Positions 9,041 to 23,230 are shown, numbered from the stretch's first letter. The stretch is DNA of 64,000 bases from Microbacterium invictum (GCF_034421375.1 NZ_CP139779.1:2418001-2482000), one strand, 5' to 3'. Notes: generated by a model not told the origin, from the sequence alone. Program-made: numbers and translations.

Positions 9041-9793
9041 TCAGACGACCAGGTCGAGCTCTGCGGCGTCGACCTCGCCGGTGAGCCGCACCCCCGCGGC
9101 ATCCGCCCACTGCCGGAATCCTGCGACGCTGCGGATGCGCGGCCGCTCGGTGGCGAGGCGTCGAACGAGTTCGCCCTTGGCGTGCTTGTTGAAGTGGTTC
9201 AGCGCCCGGACCGCCCCACCCGGGGCGTCGGTGACGACACGCAGAGAGACCACAGGGACGGAGGCGGGAACCGGCCCCAGCGCCACGTAGGCGTGGGAGC
9301 GGAGATCGAGGATGACCGGCGGCGCCGCCTCTGCGAGCGCCGCGGTGACCGCATCCGCCCAGTGCCGCCGGGCCGTCGCGAGTCCGGGAAGGCGTACCCC
9401 GGCGCCCAGCCGGTAGTCCGGGAGAAGATCGAGCGCTCCCACGGGACCGAAGGGCGCGGAGTGGATGAGCACGTGGGCCTTCAGCCACCGTCGGGCGGCA
9501 GCGTCCAGACTCGGCGCATCGAGCGCGTCGAAGAGCACACCGGTGTAGCGATCGGCCGCGGGGAGCGTCGGGCCGGTGCGCAGCGCGGCGTTCACGGCGA
9601 TCTCGTCCCGCTGCCGCGGTCCGAGCTTCAGCACCCGCGCCGCGCGGCCGGGGTCGTCCGACAGTGCGATCAGCGCCCGCAGGGCCTCCTCGCGCTGCGG
9701 GCGCAGGGAGGGCAGCGCCAGGCTGCCGAGATCGAGCACGCGGCGGTGACCGCCGCGCTGCTTCGTCTCGGACGGCGGGAGGAGGATCAGCAT
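9041..9793 (-). CDS. yaaA: YaaA (UPF0246) family peroxide stress protein
   Basis: A 250-residue cytosolic protein of the YaaA/UPF0246 family. In E. coli YaaA is induced by hydrogen peroxide and limits damage by lowering free intracellular iron; that role is transferred by family. The diagnostic start MLILLPPSETK is present, so the ATG at 9793 is preferred over an open frame running further upstream. Other family blocks are YTGVLFDAL, SAPFGPVGALDLLPDYRL and the C-terminal NHFNKHAKGELVR. There is no obvious ribosome site before the ATG. It is a single gene that converges on the DUF4282 gene. Confidence 0.9.
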   Translation of the reverse strand: MLILLPPSETKQRGGHRRVLDLGSLALPSLRPQREEALRALIALSDDPGRAARVLKLGPRQRDEIAVNAALRTGPTLPAADRYTGVLFDALDAPSLDAAARRWLKAHVLIHSAPFGPVGALDLLPDYRLGAGVRLPGLATARRHWADAVTAALAEAAPPVILDLRSHAYVALGPVPASVPVVSLRVVTDAPGGAVRALNHFNKHAKGELVRRLATERPRIRSVAGFRQWADAAGVRLTGEVDAAELDLVV

Positions 9794-9830
9794 GACGGCA
9801 CCCGGAGAAGAGGGGCGAGGATGCGTCTGG

Positions 9831-9867
9831 CCGCCGAGGGCGCGGGGTGAACCCGTGCTCTCGGCGG
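9831..9867 (-). terminator. Hairpin terminator after the ATP synthase operon
   Basis: The arms CCGCCGAGGGCGCGGG and CCCGTGCTCTCGGCGG pair along about 16 positions with one mismatch and one G-U, around a GTGAA loop. It begins 44 bases beyond the atpC stop and is the probable end of the atp operon transcript. There is no U tract. Confidence 0.65.
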
Positions 9868-9911
9868 CCAGTTGCACTCTCGCGGGGAAGGCGGAGGCGG
9901 AGGGCGGACGC

Positions 9912-10172
9912 TCAGGAGATCAGAGCGGCGTTCCCGGCGACGATCGTGACCTCGTCCTGCTCCATCGACAGGAACCCGTCCTGCGCGTTGGCGATGATCT
10001 TCGACCCGTCAGGGCGCGTGATGCGCACCTGACCTTCGGCGAGGATCGCCAGCACCGGCTCGTGGCCGGCCATGAAGCCGATCTCTCCCTCGACGGTCTT
10101 GGCGACCACGAGCGAGGCCTCACCCGACCAGACCTCCGCGTCGGCGGAGACCAGGCTGACTTTGAGGGGCAT
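9912..10172 (-). CDS. atpC: ATP synthase F1 subunit epsilon
   Basis: The 86-residue epsilon subunit of the central stalk, which links the gamma shaft to the c ring and restrains ATP hydrolysis. The N-terminal beta-sandwich blocks LKVSLVSADAEVWSG and GEIGFMAGHEPVLAIL are clear. The protein ends soon after the sandwich (EVTIVAGNAALIS), so the C-terminal two-helix hairpin of longer epsilons (about 130-140 residues in E. coli) is missing, as in other short actinobacterial forms. The ATG at 10172 lies two bases after the atpD stop, so it is translated with atpD. It is the last gene of the operon. Confidence 0.95.
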   Translation of the reverse strand: MPLKVSLVSADAEVWSGEASLVVAKTVEGEIGFMAGHEPVLAILAEGQVRITRPDGSKIIANAQDGFLSMEQDEVTIVAGNAALIS

Positions 10173-10174
10173 GA

Positions 10175-12558
<2,384 letters not shown>

Positions 12559-12577
12559 GATCCTTCACCGGTTCCGC

Positions 12578-14215
<1,638 letters not shown>

Positions 14216-14297
14216 GATCTTCCTTCGTTCGGTGGGGCCTCACCTGCGAGTGTGACCCCGAATGCTCCGACGCTTCTCGGAAGCGCCGGGAAGTCTG

Positions 14298-15089
14298 TTA
14301 TCCGGCCAGCCGCTGGCGGAGGTCGGCGAGGCGCGACGACACGCTGGCGTCGATCACGTCGTCGGCGATCTGCACACGCAGACCCCCGACCACGGTCGGG
14401 TCGACGACGGTGTTGATCGAGACCTCGGTGCCGTAGCGGGCCGAGAGCGTCCGGGACAGACGCTCGATCTGGGCGTCGCTCAACGCGACGGCGGTGATGA
14501 CCGTGGCGACCTTCCGGCCGCGCTGGTCGGCGACGATGCGCATCGCCCAGGTGAGGAGCTGCCGCACCCGTCGTTCGCGAGGCTGCTGGACGAGGGCGTC
14601 GGCGATGACGATCGCCGACGCGCTGGCACGACCCGTGAGCAGAGACGACACCAGCCGACCCTTGGCCGCCGGGTCGCCCAGCCGGCTGCCGAGAGCAAGC
14701 TCCAGCTCTCCGTTGTCGGCGACGACACGGGAGAAGGCGAACAGGTCGGCCTCGACGTCGGCCTGCGGTTCCGCCACAGCCGCCGCGCGCACCGCGAGCT
14801 CTTCGATGCCCTCCACCAGATCCGCGGCCGACGACCAGCGCTCTGCGACCACGGCGCCCAGGAGGGTGCGCGTGGTGGCCGACACCTGACGCCCGAAGAC
14901 GTCGTCGACGACCTTCTGCCGGGCCGGCGCCGGTGCCGACGCGTCGGCCAGAGCAGAAGCCAGCTGAGGGGTCTGCCCCACGGCGCGCGCGACCCCGAAG
15001 AGCTCACGCGCCACAGCGAGGTCGGTGATCGCCGCGGCATCCAGTGCGGCGATGCCCGACACCCGGGCCTGCGTGGTCGCGCTGCCCAT
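14298..15089 (-). CDS. atpH: ATP synthase F1 subunit delta
   Basis: A 263-residue delta subunit that ties the top of F1 to the peripheral stalk. It is longer than the ~180-residue E. coli form. The first ~80 residues are an N-terminal extension typical of actinobacterial delta subunits, although the fused b-like form of mycobacteria is not seen. The C-terminal block ARYGTEVSINTVVDPTVVGG and DDVIDASVSSRLADLRQRL is the diagnostic OSCP/delta motif. Its ATG shares one base with the atpF stop (TGATG), which indicates translational coupling. Confidence 0.97.
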   Translation of the reverse strand: MGSATTQARVSGIAALDAAAITDLAVARELFGVARAVGQTPQLASALADASAPAPARQKVVDDVFGRQVSATTRTLLGAVVAERWSSAADLVEGIEELAVRAAAVAEPQADVEADLFAFSRVVADNGELELALGSRLGDPAAKGRLVSSLLTGRASASAIVIADALVQQPRERRVRQLLTWAMRIVADQRGRKVATVITAVALSDAQIERLSRTLSARYGTEVSINTVVDPTVVGGLRVQIADDVIDASVSSRLADLRQRLAG

Positions 15090-15667
15090 CAGGAGCCCTG
15101 CTTCTGACCGGTCGTGGCCTTCGCGGCCTCGTCCGCCTCGAGCTCGGCGAGGAACCGATCGACGACGGCCTGAGCCTTCGCATCGTCGGAGAGGGTCTCG
15201 CCGATCACGCCGCCGGCGAGGTCGAGGGCGAGCGTGCCCACCTCGCTGCGCAGCGACACCAGCGCCGACTGACGCTCCGCCTCGATCTGGGCGTGTGCCG
15301 TCGCCGTGATGCGCGCAGCCTCGGAGGCGGCGGCGTCCTTCGCCTCGGCGAGGATCTTCTTGCCGTCCTCGCGGGCGGCGTCGCGGATCTCACCGGCTTC
15401 GCGCCGGGCGTCGGCAAGCTGCGCGGTGTACTCCTCCAGCGCGGCCTCGGCCTTGCGCTGGGCCTCGTCGGCCTTGGCGATGTTGCCTTCGATCGCGGCA
15501 GCGCGCTCGTCGAGCAGCTTCTGCATGCGCGGCAGCACGATGCGCCAGAACACCGCCAGGATGACGATGAAGCACACCAGCGACCAGATGATGTCGTAGT
15601 ACGCCGGCAGCAGCGGGTTCTGCGACTCACCCTCTTCCGCAGCGAGAGTGACAAGAGCGTTCAGCAT
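15089..15667 (-). CDS. atpF: ATP synthase Fo subunit b
   Basis: A 192-residue peripheral stalk protein. One membrane helix (about residues 24-44, YDIIWSLVCFIVILAVFWRI) is followed by a long charged coiled coil rich in Ala and Glu that reaches F1. The short N terminus before the helix is periplasmic-side. It is encoded 29 bases after atpE and overlaps atpH by one base. No second b or b' gene is present, so the stalk is expected to be a b homodimer. Confidence 0.97.
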   Translation of the reverse strand: MLNALVTLAAEEGESQNPLLPAYYDIIWSLVCFIVILAVFWRIVLPRMQKLLDERAAAIEGNIAKADEAQRKAEAALEEYTAQLADARREAGEIRDAAREDGKKILAEAKDAAASEAARITATAHAQIEAERQSALVSLRSEVGTLALDLAGGVIGETLSDDAKAQAVVDRFLAELEADEAAKATTGQKQGS

Positions 15668-15696
15668 CTCGTCTCCTTAAACGTGAGGAAGGGGGA

Positions 15697-16795
<1,099 letters not shown>

Positions 16796-16909
16796 CGCGG
16801 GCTCCAGCTTCGGGGCACCGGTCGAGGACCGTTGCGACGATGGTCGGTGAGAGTCGTTCCGCAGACGCGCGCAGAGCGGCGGGCGGGCGCAAACACCACC
16901 CTATCAAAC

Positions 16910-17425
16910 TCAGGGCGCGGCGTTTTTCCCGGTGTCCTGGTCCTTCTCGTCATCGAGAGGCCGGTAGCGGTCCTGCTCCGGGTCCGTGGTAGGCAGCGAC
17001 ACGTCGCTGACGTGCGGCACGCGCATCCGGGTGAGCACGACGACGTCGATCGTGAGCGAGGCCAGGACGCTCACCACGACGGCGACGAAGAAGACCGGTC
17101 CGTCGAGCCACGGCTGCCCGCGCAGGATGATCAGGGCGACGATGAAGATGATGAGCTTGAGGATCCAGCCGCCCATGACGATCCCGAAGAAGACCGGCAC
17201 ATAGAGAGGATCCCCGAACCAGCGGTTGGCGATGAGGATGCTCGCGCCGGTGATGCCGAGGAAGACCGCGGCCAGGATGACGCCCGAGAGGGCGCTCCAC
17301 ACCCCGTCGGGCCCCGCCACGAGACCTCCGACGATCGCCGCGGCGACGGCGAGCACCACGGTGACCACCCCCGACCACAGGAGGGTGGTGCGGAGGATGG
17401 GATTGCTGGACACGTCGGAGGTCAT
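16910..17425 (-). CDS. atpI: AtpI-like membrane protein preceding the ATP synthase operon
   Basis: A 171-residue protein with four membrane segments (about residues 12-34, 42-63, 76-98 and 104-126) and a charged, Asp-rich cytoplasmic tail (TTDPEQDRYRPLDDEKDQD). Sequence similarity to UncI/AtpI cannot be proven by eye, but position, size and topology fit the ATP synthase assembly/ring-formation factor found between wecA and atpB in other actinobacteria. The ATG at 17425 overlaps the stop of the wecA-like gene as ATGA, which shows coupling; a longer open frame upstream is antisense-like sequence within wecA. Confidence 0.75.
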   Translation of the reverse strand: MTSDVSSNPILRTTLLWSGVVTVVLAVAAAIVGGLVAGPDGVWSALSGVILAAVFLGITGASILIANRWFGDPLYVPVFFGIVMGGWILKLIIFIVALIILRGQPWLDGPVFFVAVVVSVLASLTIDVVVLTRMRVPHVSDVSLPTTDPEQDRYRPLDDEKDQDTGKNAAP

Positions 17426-18582
17426 GAGGCTTCCTGGGGGACGTCTGCGGCACTGCGGCCGCGCTGGCGAGCGGGGAGGAGGGTGACCACGAGGCAGGCG
17501 ACGACGCCGACGGCGCCGAGGGCGACGCCCAGGAGATAGTCTCCCGGCCATTCCTCCTGGGTGCCGACGTACATCAGCAGTACCGCGAGGCTGACCACCG
17601 CGGTCCACGAGTAGAAGATCAGCACGGCGTCACGGTCGCTGTGCCCCATGTCGAGCATCCGGTGATGCAGGTGCTTGCGGTCGGGCGAGAACGGCGACTT
17701 GCCCGCCCGCATGCGTCGGATGACGGCGAGGCCGAAATCGAGGAGCGGCAGCAGCACCACCACGATCGGCAGGATGATCGGGATGAAGGCACCCAGCAGC
17801 TGGGAGCGTCCGAAGCGCTCGGGGTCGAGCAGCTCGGGCGAGAGCTGCCCGGTGATGGAGATCGCGGAGCAGGCCATGAGCAGGCCCAGCATCAGTGCCC
17901 CGGAATCCCCCATGAACAGTTTCGCGGGGCTCCAGTTCAGCGGCAGGAATCCGATGCACGCGCCGATGAGGATCGCGGCGATGAGGGTGGCGAGGTTGAA
18001 GTAGGTGTTCTGCCCTGTGTCGCGGGCGAGCAGGTACGAGTAGGCGAAGAAGACCCCGTTGGCGATGAGGCAGACGCCGGCGACGAGGCCGTCCAGCCCG
18101 TCGATGAAGTTGACCGCGTTCATGACGATCACGATCGACAGGACGGTGAGCAGGAAGCTCTGCCAGCCCGAGCCGATGATGAGGTCGCCGATCGGCAGCG
18201 TGTAGATCTGCAGCCCCCCGAACCAGGCGATGATCCCCGCCGCGACGAACTGCGCGCCCAGCTTGACCATCCAGTCCAGATCGAACAGGTCGTCGGCGAC
18301 TCCGACGACGACGATCAGGGCAGTGGCGACGAGGATCGAGATCACCGTGCGCGGCTCGAGCCAGACGATGGCGAAGAACGGGTTCTGCGACGACACCAGG
18401 AAGGCCGCGACCACCCCCAGGAACATCGCCACTCCCCCCAGACGCGGGGTGGGGGTCTTGTGGACGTCGCGCTCTCGGATGCCGGGGTACAGCTTGAAGC
18501 GCAGGCTCAGTCGCCAGACCACCCACGTCAGCACGAAGGTGACGGTGGCGGTGAAGAGGACCGTGAAGACGTACTGCTTCAC
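17422..18582 (-). CDS. wecA: WecA/TagO-type undecaprenyl-phosphate N-acetylhexosamine-1-phosphate transferase
   Basis: A 386-residue polyprenyl-phosphate phosphoglycosyltransferase of the MraY/WecA family with about eleven membrane helices. It starts a cell-envelope glycan by moving GlcNAc-1-P (or a related sugar) from UDP-sugar to the lipid carrier. Catalytic Asp motifs are VGVADDLFDLDW and VNFIDGLDGLVAG, metal and phosphate loops LFMGDSGALMLG, and the WecA-type His motif SPDRKHLHHRML. The GTG start overlaps the tsaC stop as GTGA. In mycobacteria the same position is occupied by rfe/wecA, which starts arabinogalactan; in Microbacteriaceae the product could be another wall polymer. Confidence 0.93.
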   Translation of the reverse strand: MKQYVFTVLFTATVTFVLTWVVWRLSLRFKLYPGIRERDVHKTPTPRLGGVAMFLGVVAAFLVSSQNPFFAIVWLEPRTVISILVATALIVVVGVADDLFDLDWMVKLGAQFVAAGIIAWFGGLQIYTLPIGDLIIGSGWQSFLLTVLSIVIVMNAVNFIDGLDGLVAGVCLIANGVFFAYSYLLARDTGQNTYFNLATLIAAILIGACIGFLPLNWSPAKLFMGDSGALMLGLLMACSAISITGQLSPELLDPERFGRSQLLGAFIPIILPIVVVLLPLLDFGLAVIRRMRAGKSPFSPDRKHLHHRMLDMGHSDRDAVLIFYSWTAVVSLAVLLMYVGTQEEWPGDYLLGVALGAVGVVACLVVTLLPARQRGRSAADVPQEAS

Positions 18583-19274
18583 CCTGTGCCATCCGGCGCA
18601 GCCGGCTCCGCATCCTCCAGCAGGTCGCCCAGCACCTCGCGGAGCCGATCCCGTGCGATGGCGCCGTCGCGGAGGATCCGCACGCGCGGCTCCGCTCCGC
18701 GGACGACCAGGGATGTGGCGTCCAGGATCGTGGAGGCGACCCCGACGTCGGCGGGCCCGCCGTCGAGGTAGACGTCGATGCTCTCGCCGAGCATCGCCTG
18801 GGCTTCACCGATCTCGACCGCCGCCGGGCGCCCGGTGAGGTTGGCGCTGGACACGGCGAGCGGCCCGGTCTCTTCCAGCAGCTCCAGCGCGATGCGGTGG
18901 GCGGGCATGCGGACCGCGACGGTGCCGTGTGTCTCACCGAGGTCCCACGACAGCGACGGCTGGGAGGGGAGGACGATCGTCAGCCCGCCCGGCCAGAACT
19001 CCGCGACGAGGCGCTCGACCGGCTCGGGGACCTCGGCGACCAGCGCCCGGAGCGTCGCCTGGCCCGCGACGAGCACGGGCGGGGGCGACTGGCGCCCGCG
19101 ACCCTTGGCGTCGAGCAGTCGCTGCACTGCGCGGGCGTTGAAGGCGTCGGCGGCCACGCCGTACACGGTGTCGGTGGGCATCACGACGAGGTCGCCGCGG
19201 CTGATGGCCTGACGGGCCTGCCGCATGCCGGGGAGCAGCTGCTCGTCGTCACGGCAGTCGAAGAGGGTAGACAT
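18579..19274 (-). CDS. tsaC: threonylcarbamoyl-AMP synthase (TsaC/Sua5 family)
   Basis: A 231-residue cytosolic enzyme that makes threonylcarbamoyl-AMP from Thr, bicarbonate and ATP, the first step to t6A37 in ANN-decoding tRNAs. The YrdC fold is shown by VVMPTDTVYGVAADAF, the polybasic ligand loop LLDAKGRGRQSPPPVLV and AVSSANLTGRPAA. It lacks the C-terminal Sua5 domain, so it is the short TsaC type with a small C-terminal extension. It sits between prmC and wecA, the standard actinobacterial order, and overlaps wecA by four bases. Confidence 0.94.
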   Translation of the reverse strand: MSTLFDCRDDEQLLPGMRQARQAISRGDLVVMPTDTVYGVAADAFNARAVQRLLDAKGRGRQSPPPVLVAGQATLRALVAEVPEPVERLVAEFWPGGLTIVLPSQPSLSWDLGETHGTVAVRMPAHRIALELLEETGPLAVSSANLTGRPAAVEIGEAQAMLGESIDVYLDGGPADVGVASTILDATSLVVRGAEPRVRILRDGAIARDRLREVLGDLLEDAEPAAPDGTG

Positions 19275-19334
19275 GACGCCTCGAGTCTACGGCCCCGCCC
19301 TCCGCGCGCCCCGCTCCGCTCCATCCGCGCCGGG

Positions 19335-20213
19335 TCAGGGGCGGAGGGCCGTGGTCGCCCGATCGCGGAGGGTGAGGTCGCGGTGGGTCGCCGCGGCCCG
19401 CCATCCGTCCGCCGTCAGAAGAGTCCGGATGTCGGGCCCCTGCCATTCGCCGTGCTCGAGGACGAGGACGCCGCCGGGGTGGAGCAGACGCCGGCCCACG
19501 GCGCTCAGCACCCGGACGACGTCGAGCCCGTCCGGGCCGCCGTACAGCGCTGCCGGCGGATCGAAGAAGCGCACCTCGGGATCGCGCGGCACCGCGTCGT
19601 CGGGAACGTAGGGAGGGTTGGACACCAGCACCGACACCGTCCCGTCGAGGTCGGGGAAGGCCTCGGCGAGGTCGACGAAGGCGACCCGCGCGTTCGCCGC
19701 GCCCACCTCGGCGAAGTTCTCCCTGGCCCACAGGTACGCCTGGACGTCGTTCTCGGCGGCGTGCACCCGCGCGTGCGGAACCTCGGTCGCGAGGGCGAGG
19801 GCGATCGCGCCGCTGCCGGTGCCGAGATCCACGCCGATCGGCTCGGGGGTCGCCGCGGCCCGGAGGGCGTCGATGGCGAGCTGGGCGACCATCTCGGTCT
19901 CGGGCCGGGGGACGAAAACCCCGGGTCCGACGCGCAACTCGAGGTGACGGAAGGGCGCGCGTCCGGTGAGGTGCTGCAGCGGCACACGGGTTGCCCGCTG
20001 CGCGACCAGGACATCGAAGCGGGCGCGGCGGGCCGGATCCAGCCGTGCGCCTCGGATCGCGGCCGCCTGCACCTCGCCGCGGCCGACTCCCAGCGCGTGC
20101 GCGGCGAGGAGCTCGGCATCGACGTCCGCACCCCCGACACCGGCGCGCTCGAGCCGGGCCTGGGCGTCGCGCAGCGCTTCGGCGAGCGGGATCTCGGCGG
20201 GGAAGGTGTTCAT
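19335..20213 (-). CDS. prmC: release factor glutamine methyltransferase PrmC (HemK)
   Basis: A 292-residue SAM-dependent enzyme that N5-methylates the Gln of the GGQ motif in release factors such as the prfA product encoded about 6.3 kb away on the same strand. The N-terminal helical domain precedes the methyltransferase domain with SAM loop GVDLGTGSGAIALAL and catalytic VSNPPYVP. The RF-binding segment RFFDPPAALYGG is present. ATG at 20213 (MNTFPAEIPLAEAL) is preferred to an open frame extending to 20303, which would run into the divergent cysK promoter. prfA and prmC are normally adjacent; here a 6-kb cassette separates them. Confidence 0.93.
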   Translation of the reverse strand: MNTFPAEIPLAEALRDAQARLERAGVGGADVDAELLAAHALGVGRGEVQAAAIRGARLDPARRARFDVLVAQRATRVPLQHLTGRAPFRHLELRVGPGVFVPRPETEMVAQLAIDALRAAATPEPIGVDLGTGSGAIALALATEVPHARVHAAENDVQAYLWARENFAEVGAANARVAFVDLAEAFPDLDGTVSVLVSNPPYVPDDAVPRDPEVRFFDPPAALYGGPDGLDVVRVLSAVGRRLLHPGGVLVLEHGEWQGPDIRTLLTADGWRAAATHRDLTLRDRATTALRP

Positions 20214-20261
20214 GACCGCCGTCCAGACTGTCACATTCGGGCCGCGTCGCCGCTCCTCCCC

Positions 20262-20267
20262 TAGGCT
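20262..20267 (+). promoter_or_regulatory. Candidate -10 element for the cysK-cysK-cysE operon
   Basis: TAGGCT lies 35 bases before the cysK start. It fits the actinobacterial TANNNT pattern, but no good -35 hexamer is seen at 16-18 bp, so this is a weak call. The same hexamer, in the same CCCTAGGCT setting, precedes the peptide ABC operon at 50199. Confidence 0.3.
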
Positions 20268-20302
20268 TTCAAGGGTCACCCCCACCGCCCGAAAGGTCAG
20301 CA

Positions 20303-21241
20303 ATGCCCGGCATCCACCCCGACATCACGTCCGCCTTCGGCGACACGCCGCTCGTCCGACTGAACCGGGTCACCGAGGGCCTCCCCGGCACCGTCATCGC
20401 GAAGCTGGAGTTCTACAACCCGGCATCCAGCGTCAAGGACCGCCTCGGCATCGCCATCGTGGATGCGGCGGAGGCATCCGGGGAACTGAAGCCCGGCGGC
20501 ACCATCGTCGAGGCGACGAGCGGCAACACCGGCATCGCGCTGGCCATGGTCGGCGCCGCCCGCGGTTACAAGGTGATCCTGGCGATGCCGTCCTCGATGT
20601 CGATCGAGCGCCGTATTCTGCTGCGGGCATACGGCGCCGAGGTCGTCCTCACCGACCCTGCCGGGGGCATGAAGGGCGCCGTCGCCAAGGCCCAGGAGAT
20701 CGTGGCCGAGACCCCGGGCGCGGTGCTCGCCCGTCAGTTCGAGAACGAGGCGAACCCGGCGATCCATCGCAAGACCACGGCGGAGGAGATCCTCCGCGAC
20801 ACCGACGGAGCCGTCGACTACCTCGTCGCGGGCATCGGCACCGGGGGCACCATCACCGGCGTCGGGCAGGTGCTGAAGGAGCGAGTGCCGGGCGTGAAGA
20901 TCGTCGCGGTCGAGCCGGCCGATTCGCCGCTGCTGACCAAGGGCACCCCGGGGCCGCACAAGATCCAGGGGATCGGCCCGAACTTCATCCCCGCCATCCT
21001 CGACCAGGGCGTGATCGACGAGGTGTTCGACGTCGAGTTCGACGACGCCGTCGCGACGGCGCGCGACGTGGGCGCCCGCGAGGGCATCCTCGTGGGGATC
21101 TCCTCGGGCGCCGCCGTGTGGGCGGCGCTGCAGCTGGCGGCACGTCCCGAGGCCGCGGGGAAGAACATCGTCGTGATCATCCCGTCGTTCGGCGAGCGCT
21201 ACCTCTCCACGCCGCTGTACGCCGACCTCCGCGAGGACTGA
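20303..21241 (+). CDS. cysK: cysteine synthase A (O-acetylserine sulfhydrylase), first copy
   Basis: A 312-residue PLP enzyme that makes cysteine from O-acetylserine and sulfide. PLP lysine is K45 in [11 protein letters not shown]; the substrate loop [10 protein letters not shown] and the phosphate-binding [10 protein letters not shown] are intact. The ATG follows CGAAAGG by about 7 bases. It is the first gene of a cysK-cysK-cysE set on the plus strand, divergent from prmC. The second copy, 31 bases downstream, is highly similar through most of its length, so this is a tandem duplication. Either copy may be the partner of the serine acetyltransferase. Confidence 0.96.
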   Translation: MPGIHPDITSAFGDTPLVRLNRVTEGLPGTVIAKLEFYNPASSVKDRLGIAIVDAAEASGELKPGGTIVEATSGNTGIALAMVGAARGYKVILAMPSSMSIERRILLRAYGAEVVLTDPAGGMKGAVAKAQEIVAETPGAVLARQFENEANPAIHRKTTAEEILRDTDGAVDYLVAGIGTGGTITGVGQVLKERVPGVKIVAVEPADSPLLTKGTPGPHKIQGIGPNFIPAILDQGVIDEVFDVEFDDAVATARDVGAREGILVGISSGAAVWAALQLAARPEAAGKNIVVIIPSFGERYLSTPLYADLRED

Positions 21242-21272
21242 GCCGGGCTCGCCCAGGCCCACGAGCGCTCCC

Positions 21273-22226
21273 GTGTCCGCCATCCATCCCGACATCACCA
21301 CCGCGTTCGGCGGCACGCCGCTCGTGCGGCTGAACGCGCTGACCGCCGGCCTCCACGCCGAGGTGGTCGCCAAGCTGGAGTTCTACAACCCCGGCGCGAG
21401 CGTGAAGTGCCGCCTCGGGATCGCGCTCGTCGACGCCGCGGAGGCGTCCGGTGCGCTCCAGCCCGGCGGCACGATCGTGGAGTCCACGAGCGGGAACACC
21501 GGTATCGCCCTCGCCCTCGTCGGGGCCGCCCGCGGCTATCGCGTGATCCTCACCATGCCGGCGTCGATGTCGAAGGAGCGCCGGACGCTCCTGAAGGCCT
21601 ACGGGGCCGAACTCGTGCTCACCGATCCGTATAAGGGGATGACCGAGGCGGTTCGCACCGCCCAGCAGATCGCCGCCGACACCCCCGGCGCCGTCCTCGC
21701 CCGTCAGTTCGAGCATCCCGCCAACCCCGAGATCCACCGCCGGACCACCGCGGAGGAGATCTGGCGAGACACCGAGGGGCGCGTGGACTATCTCGTCGCG
21801 GGGTCGGGCACCGGCGGCACGATCACCGGCGTCGGCGGTGTGCTCAAGGAGCGGAACCCCGACGTGCGCATCGTGCTCGTGCAGCCCAAGGACTCCCCCG
21901 TCCTCACCGAGGGGCGAGCGGGCGGGCACCGCATCCAGGGCATCGGCCCCAACTTCGTCCCGGACGTGCTCGATCGCAGCGTCGTGGACGAGATCATCGA
22001 CGCCGAATTCGACGACGCGATCCAGGTCGCGCGAGACCTGGCCACCCGCGAGGGCATCCTCGCGGGGATGTCGGCGGGCGCCGCGGTGAGCGCGGCGCTG
22101 CAGATCGCACGCCGCCCCGAGGCTCGTGGCACGCGGATCGTCGTCATCGTGCCCGACTCCGGCGAGCGCTATCTCTCGACGGCGATGTACGCGGATCTCC
22201 GCGAGGAACAGGCGGTGCCGGCGTGA
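21273..22226 (+). CDS. cysK: cysteine synthase A, second tandem copy
   Basis: A 317-residue paralog of the preceding gene, with the same N terminus ([20 protein letters not shown]), PLP lysine K45, [10 protein letters not shown] and [12 protein letters not shown]. The residue after the PLP lysine motif is Cys (SVKCR) instead of Asp; enteric CysK also has SVKCR, so this is not evidence of loss of function. It starts with GTG and its end overlaps cysE by four bases (GTGA), so it is the copy translated with cysE. Amino-acid differences from copy 1 are spread along the length, suggesting an old duplication. Confidence 0.94.
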   Translation: MSAIHPDITTAFGGTPLVRLNALTAGLHAEVVAKLEFYNPGASVKCRLGIALVDAAEASGALQPGGTIVESTSGNTGIALALVGAARGYRVILTMPASMSKERRTLLKAYGAELVLTDPYKGMTEAVRTAQQIAADTPGAVLARQFEHPANPEIHRRTTAEEIWRDTEGRVDYLVAGSGTGGTITGVGGVLKERNPDVRIVLVQPKDSPVLTEGRAGGHRIQGIGPNFVPDVLDRSVVDEIIDAEFDDAIQVARDLATREGILAGMSAGAAVSAALQIARRPEARGTRIVVIVPDSGERYLSTAMYADLREEQAVPA

Positions 22227-22801
22227 TCCTCACCCGAGCCCTTTCGCGCGTGCGAGAAGACCTCGCCGCGGCGAAGCTGCGCGACCCCGCGGCGCGCAGC
22301 GCACTGGAGATCGCGCTGCTCTACCCCGGACTCCACGCGATCTGGGCGCACCGCGTCTGGCATGCCCTCTGGCGCCGGCGCCTGCGCTTCGTCGCACGCC
22401 TCGGCTCGCAGGTCACCCGCTGGCTCACGGGCATCGAGATCCACCCCGGTGCGATCATCGGGCGCCGGTTCTTCATCGATCACGGCATGGGGGTCGTCAT
22501 CGGAGAGACCGCCGAGGTCGGCGACGACGTGATGCTCTACCACGGCGTGACCCTGGGCGGACGGCAGCGCGAGGGCGGCAAACGGCACCCCACGCTTCGC
22601 GACGGCGTCGCCGTCGGCGCGGGCGCCAAGATCCTCGGACCGATCACCATCGGCGCCCGCTCGGTCGTCGGCGCGAACGCCGTGGTGACCAAGGACGCCC
22701 CCGCCGACAGTGTTCTGGTGGGTGTGCCCGCCAAGCCCCGAACCCGTCGGGAGGGGATGGACACCCGGGCGGTGCTCACCGCCCCCGAGTACGTGATCTG
22801 A
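22223..22801 (+). CDS. cysE: serine O-acetyltransferase
   Basis: A 192-residue enzyme making O-acetylserine from serine and acetyl-CoA, the substrate of the two upstream cysteine synthases. The left-handed beta-helix is marked by [25 protein letters not shown], the catalytic His by DHGMGVV and GGKRHPTL. It is the short form, with a reduced N-terminal helical domain. The protein ends in EYVI; in the well-studied cysteine synthase complex the C-terminal Ile of CysE inserts in the CysK active site, so this tail predicts the complex forms here. The GTG overlaps the cysK stop. Confidence 0.95.
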   Translation: MILTRALSRVREDLAAAKLRDPAARSALEIALLYPGLHAIWAHRVWHALWRRRLRFVARLGSQVTRWLTGIEIHPGAIIGRRFFIDHGMGVVIGETAEVGDDVMLYHGVTLGGRQREGGKRHPTLRDGVAVGAGAKILGPITIGARSVVGANAVVTKDAPADSVLVGVPAKPRTRREGMDTRAVLTAPEYVI

Positions 22802-22807
22802 GCGTGC

Positions 22808-23230
22808 TCACGCCCGCGTCGCCCCGCCGTCCCGCCGGTCGTCGATGCGGCGCTTGAGGAAGATCATGGGGAGGAAGAGGGTCGCGAGGGCGGTGACCAG
22901 CCAGACGATCACCGGCGCCAGGATCCAGGTGAGCACGAACGGCTGGCCGATCGTGACGCCGGCCCCGGGGATGACCACCACGACGACGAGAGCCACGAGC
23001 GTGGAGATGATCCCGATCCCGCCGAGGAGGGCCGGGGCGTTCCGCCGCGCGACGCTCGCGATCCACGGGGTGAGGATGCTCTGCAGCACCGCGAAGATGA
23101 CGATCGCGAGGGCGAACCCCCACCAGGTGCTCCAGTCGATGCGGAATCCCGGGAGAAGCAGATCCGCCACGATCAGCCCGAGCGCCGCCGAGACGAGGAA
23201 GATGAGCGCGCGGATGAGGAAGATGATCAC
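22808..23230 (-). CDS. small four-helix membrane protein, phage-holin-4-like
   Basis: A 140-residue protein of unknown role with four membrane helices (about residues 3-24, 33-55, 64-86 and 97-122) and a basic tail (LKRRIDDRRDGGATRA). Size, the GLIVADLLLPGFRI segment and spacing recall the broad phage holin 4 superfamily, which is common outside phages in bacterial chromosomes; nothing else here is phage-like. GTG at 23230 is chosen as the start of the first helix because sequence further upstream is antisense to other genes. It converges on cysE with six bases between the stops. Confidence 0.75.
   Translation of the reverse strand: MIIFLIRALIFLVSAALGLIVADLLLPGFRIDWSTWWGFALAIVIFAVLQSILTPWIASVARRNAPALLGGIGIISTLVALVVVVVIPGAGVTIGQPFVLTWILAPVIVWLVTALATLFLPMIFLKRRIDDRRDGGATRA

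Noticed and set aside
21400..21420. SVKCR in the second CysK as an inactivating change
   Set aside because: The PLP lysine is unchanged and the well-studied enteric CysK carries the same SVKCR sequence.
22808..23230. The holin-like protein as evidence of a prophage
   Set aside because: No other phage gene, integrase or attachment repeat is nearby, and such four-helix proteins are common in bacterial chromosomes.
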